A DNA stretch of 30,362 nucleotides from GN02-872 sp963518665 (GTDB lineage Bacteria; Patescibacteriota; Gracilibacteria; BD1-5; UBA6164). The position numbers were made by a program, and so were the translations under genes. Positions within the stretch are counted from its first letter, which is position 1. Every line of letters starts with the position of its first letter. The notes beneath the pieces were generated by a model, which worked only from the letters and a program-made list of their open reading frames with translations, ran no database searches and was not told the DNA's origin. Positions 28,046 to 30,362 of the stretch are shown piece after piece. The DNA lies in contig CAUQKR010000010.1 in the NCBI GenBank assembly GCA_963518665.1, positions 1 to 30,362 on the forward strand, read 5' to 3'.

Positions 28046-28306
28046 TTATTTTTTAGCTTTAAGTTCTTCAGCTTTTTTCATTCTAGCATAGAATTTATCA
28101 ACTGCACCTGTTTTAAGGATTTTTTGTTCACCAGTATAGAATGGGTGAGAAGCAGAAGATGTTTCTACAAAAATACAAGGATATTCTGTACCTTCAAATG
28201 AATAAATATCAGTAGTTTTTGCAGTAGAAGCAACTTTTAAAACAAAATCAGCACTTCTATCAACGATAAGAATCTCTCTAGATTCTGGGTGTATACCTTT
28301 TTTCAT
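28046..28306 (-). CDS. rpmE: Ribosomal protein bL31 (zinc-free type)
   Basis: 86 residues. MKKGIHPE at the start and SSASHPFYTGEQKI are the family's hallmarks; the CxxC zinc ligands of the C+ form are not present (a single Cys in EYPCIF), so this is the zinc-independent form. All four glycines are GGN. It has an unusually long (~100 nt) leader. Confidence 0.95.
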   Translation of the reverse strand: MKKGIHPESREILIVDRSADFVLKVASTAKTTDIYSFEGTEYPCIFVETSSASHPFYTGEQKILKTGAVDKFYARMKKAEELKAKK

Positions 28307-28443
28307 TTTTTCGTTTTTTTAATTTGCTCGCTTAATACGAAGACAAAAATATAAAATATATTTGGTAAAATCTTTCTCTTTGGAAAAATTTTTACTTTGC
28401 TTTTTAAAGCTTATTTATTATATATAATTTTTTGAAAAGTCAA
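28307..28443 (-). promoter_or_regulatory. rpmE promoter and leader
   Basis: Minus strand TTGACT (28443-28438) and TATAAT (28422-28417), spacer 15, then ~100 nt before the ATG. The last part has mixed composition (CTTCGTATTAAGCGAGC) and could fold; bL31 leaders are autoregulated in some bacteria, but no consensus was matched. Confidence 0.5.
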
Positions 28444-28520
28444 GATAATATTTTTATTTTAGAAAAATAAAAAAGAGAAGTTATATTCCCTTTTGATTTT
28501 TTAGTCTTCAATTTAAAAAA

Positions 28521-28605
28521 TGGTGCCCAAGGCGGGACTCGAACCCGCACGCGATAAAGCACTGGTTTCTAAGACCAGCATGTCTACCAATTCCATCACC
28601 TGGGC
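28521..28605 (-). tRNA. tRNA-Leu (anticodon UAG)
   Basis: 85 nt including encoded CCA. Acceptor GCCCAGG pairs with CTTGGGC (one G-U pair possible), TTCGAGTCC T loop, long variable arm, anticodon loop CTTAGAA giving UAG for CUN leucine codons. Confidence 0.95.
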
Positions 28606-28622
28606 TTCTTAAAATAAAAAAA

Positions 28623-28707
28623 TGGTGGGCAGAGAGGGATTCGAACCCCCGAAGTCGTAGACAAGGGATTTACAGTCCCCCCCATTTGACCGCTCTGGAA
28701 TCTGCCC
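28623..28707 (-). tRNA. tRNA-Tyr (anticodon GUA)
   Basis: 85 nt with encoded CCA. Acceptor GGGCAGA pairs with TCTGCCC, long variable arm as expected for bacterial tRNA-Tyr, anticodon loop CTGTAAA giving GUA. Contains a G7 run at the D-arm/anticodon-stem junction. Confidence 0.95.
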
Positions 28708-28755
28708 AAATTTTATAAAAAAAATAGAAAGCTAAACTTTCAACTTTTTATAAAA

Positions 28756-28831
28756 TGGAGCCAATAATCGGATTTGAACCGATGACCGTTCGCTTACAAG
28801 GCGAATGCTCTACCAGCTGAGCTATATTGGC
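28756..28831 (-). tRNA. tRNA-Thr (anticodon UGU)
   Basis: 76 nt with encoded CCA. Acceptor GCCAATA pairs with TATTGGC, D loop AGCTGGTAGAG, T loop TTCAAAT, anticodon loop CTTGTAA giving UGU. Confidence 0.95.
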
Positions 28832-28853
28832 TTGTTCTTTCTAATGCCTCTGT

Positions 28854-28881
28854 ATTTTATTAAAATTTTTAAATTTGTCAA
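28854..28881 (-). promoter_or_regulatory. Promoter of the tRNA cluster
   Basis: Minus strand consensus TTGACA (28881-28876) and TAAAAT (28859-28854), spacer 16, ~20 bases before tRNA-Thr. Transcription order Thr-Tyr-Leu. Confidence 0.8.
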
Positions 28882-28937
28882 AACTTTTTTATAAAAAAGT
28901 TATTTTTATTTTAAAATAGCTAAAAAATAATAAAAAC

Positions 28938-28965
28938 TTGAAATTTTTTTTTTATTTTATAAAAT
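28938..28965 (+). promoter_or_regulatory. miaA promoter
   Basis: TTGAAA at 28938-28943 and TAAAAT at 28960-28965, spacer 16, 28 bases before the start codon. Confidence 0.55.
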
Positions 28966-28993
28966 TATAAAAAAATAAAATATAAAAAATAAT

Positions 28994-29884
28994 ATGATTT
29001 TTGAAAAAGAGTTAGAAAAATTTTTAGAAAAAAAATCTGAAAAACAGAAAATTATAGTTGTTTATTGACCGACTGCTTGCTGAAAAACAGGACTTGCTAT
29101 AGAAATAGCGAAAAAAATGAATTCTGAAATTATTTCTACAGATAGCAGACAAATTTTTAAAGAACTTAATATTTGAACAGGGAAGGTTACAGAAGAGGAA
29201 AAAGAAGGAATAATTCATCATATGATTGATATTATTTCTCCTGATAGAGATTACTCGGTTTGAGAATTTAAAGTGGAAGCTGAGGAAAAAATGCAAGAAA
29301 TTTGGCAAAAGTGAAAAATACCTATTTTATGCTGAGGAACAGGTCTTTATATAGATAGTTTAATTTTTGATTTCAAAATTCCAAAAGTTCCAGCTGATGA
29401 AAATTTGAGAAATAAACTTGAAGAAGAAAGACAAAAATTTTGAAATGAATTTATTTGGAAAAAATTGCAAGAGCTCGATTCAAAATATGCAGAAGAGCTT
29501 CATCCAAATAATTATCGTTATGTTATTAGAGCCTTGGAAGTAAAAATTTTGACTTGAAAAAGTAAGCTTGATTTTAGAGAAGAAAAAAAACTAAAATATG
29601 AAACTTTTTTTGTGACTCCTTATGATGAGGATAGAAAAAAACTTTATGAAAAAATAGATAAAAGAGTTGCTATGATGTTTGAATTATGACTTATAGATGA
29701 GGTAAAAAATTTACTTAAAAAATATAAAAAAGATGATTTTTGATTAAAAACTATTTGATACAAGGAAGTGGTAGATTTTTTGGATTGAAAAATTTCATTT
29801 GAAGAATGTGTTGATTTAGTGCAAAAACATAATAGGAATTATGCAAAAAGACAACTGACTTGGTTTAGAAAATATACTTTTTAA
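28994..29884 (+). CDS. miaA: MiaA, tRNA dimethylallyltransferase
   Basis: 296 residues. MiaA adds a dimethylallyl group to N6 of A37 in tRNAs that read UNN codons. P-loop GPTACGKT at residues 25-32, STDSRQIFKELNIGTGKV, HHMIDIISPDRDYSVGEF and CGGTGLYIDSLIF are all family motifs; the C-terminal part keeps NRNYAKRQLTWFRK. Many glycines are TGA. The tRNA-Tyr and tRNA-Leu genes next door include possible substrates (tRNA-Tyr reads UAY). Followed by the SanA-like gene after ~60 bases. Confidence 0.96.
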
Positions 29885-29944
29885 AGTTGAAAAATTTAAA
29901 AAAAAGATTAAAATAATTTTTGTAAATTTTTAATAAAAAGAATA

Positions 29945-30362
29945 ATGAAAAAGATATTTTTTAGGATTTTTTTATGAATAATAATTTTTTGTTTATTTAC
30001 TGGACTTTTTGTTTTTGCAGTGAATTTTTATGTTTTAAATTTTTCTAATGAAAAAAATATTTTATCAAATGTTGATAAACTAGAACATATTGAAATTTGA
30101 CTTGTTTTTTGAGCTTCTATAAAAAATAATTTTCCTTCAGTTGTTTTGAAAGATAGGCTTGATGTAGCCTTGGAAGCTTATAAAAAATGAAAAATTTCAA
30201 AAATAATTGTCTCTTGAGATAATTCCAAAAAAAATTATAATGAACCAGTTGTAATGAAAGAATATTTAGCTTCAAATTGAGTAAAAAGGGAAGATATTTA
30301 TGAAGATTTTGCTTGATTTGACACTTATGACTCTATTTATAGAGCAAGAGATATTTTTAAAG
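29945..30362 (+). CDS. SanA/YdcF (DUF218)-like protein, 5' part
   Basis: The first ~139 residues, cut by the right edge. A signal-anchor helix lies at about residues 6-30, then LVFGASIKNNFPSVVLKDRLDVALEAYK, IIVSGDNSKKNYNEPVVMKEYL and EDFAGFDTYDSIYRA, the DUF218 pattern seen in SanA/ElyC: V-x-G-A, then R-L-x-x-A, S-G-(D/G), E, and the D-T-Y-x-(S/T) motif. The family is linked to envelope integrity; the activity is unknown. The 29885-29944 gap shows no strong terminator. Confidence 0.85.

Noticed and set aside
28307..28520. An additional tRNA or small gene between rpmE and tRNA-Leu
   Set aside because: No cloverleaf and no plausible ORF; the rpmE promoter and leader account for the interpretable part.
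1..30362. Widespread apparent pseudogenes with internal TGA stops
   Set aside because: The TGA codons fall on conserved glycines in many unrelated families, so they are sense codons (code 25), not decay.

Overview
The window reads as AT-rich DNA from a bacterium in which UGA means glycine (genetic code 25), i.e. a Patescibacteria/CPR lineage of the Gracilibacteria or Absconditabacteria (SR1) type; the window does not separate the two. With the standard code nearly every gene is chopped up. With TGA read as Gly, long intact genes appear whose in-frame TGA codons fall on invariant glycines: the CxxCxGxG zinc motifs of DnaJ, P-loops of the ABC ATPase, Tmk and MiaA, and the ISDAGTPG motif of RsmI. 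TGG is still used for Trp. All coordinates and products below assume code 25.

Layout. 1-800 (+): 3' end of rsmI and a small gene. 835-7963 (-): two small membrane proteins, an 874-residue anchored envelope protein, then the dnaG-dnaJ-phospholipase D-like cluster. 8094-9806 (+): tmk, a YraN-like nuclease and trmB in a tight operon. 9915-13829 (+): nitroreductase, lipoprotein, dps with a Fur/PerR-like operator over its promoter, a two-helix coiled-coil membrane protein and a DedA-LssY fusion. 13887-20117 (+): MacAB-like exporter (long coiled-coil adaptor, ATPase, permease), a probable small structured RNA, then a response regulator and histidine kinase. 20294-20692 (+): small membrane protein behind an unexplained leader. 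20712-23582 (-): ferredoxin/flavin reductase/membrane-domain fusion, ApbE flavin transferase and a small FMN-bind-like lipoprotein, together a putative flavinylation-based extracytosolic electron-transfer module. 23583-24058: a strongly structured non-coding region. 24059-25387 (+): DNA methyltransferase and a frameshifted restriction-nuclease-like gene. 25424-26660 (-): rplL, rplJ and an L10 leader. 26793-28008 (+): a type IV prepilin-like gene with an Ig-like domain, out of frame through an eight-G tract near its start. 28046-28831 (-): rpmE and tRNA-Leu, -Tyr, -Thr. 28994-30362 (+): miaA and the start of a SanA/DUF218 gene.

The two most interesting items are the G-tract prepilin gene, which has no usable in-frame start unless the tract changes length (a candidate phase-variable surface adhesin), and the flavinylation module, whose ferric-reductase-like membrane domain has no histidine at all and whose FMN-attachment motif is visible only when UGA is read as glycine. 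Both concern the cell surface, which matters for a lineage whose cultivated members live attached to other bacteria; that link is inference. Housekeeping genes are ordinary. Ribosomal protein genes mostly avoid UGA for glycine whereas other genes use it heavily.
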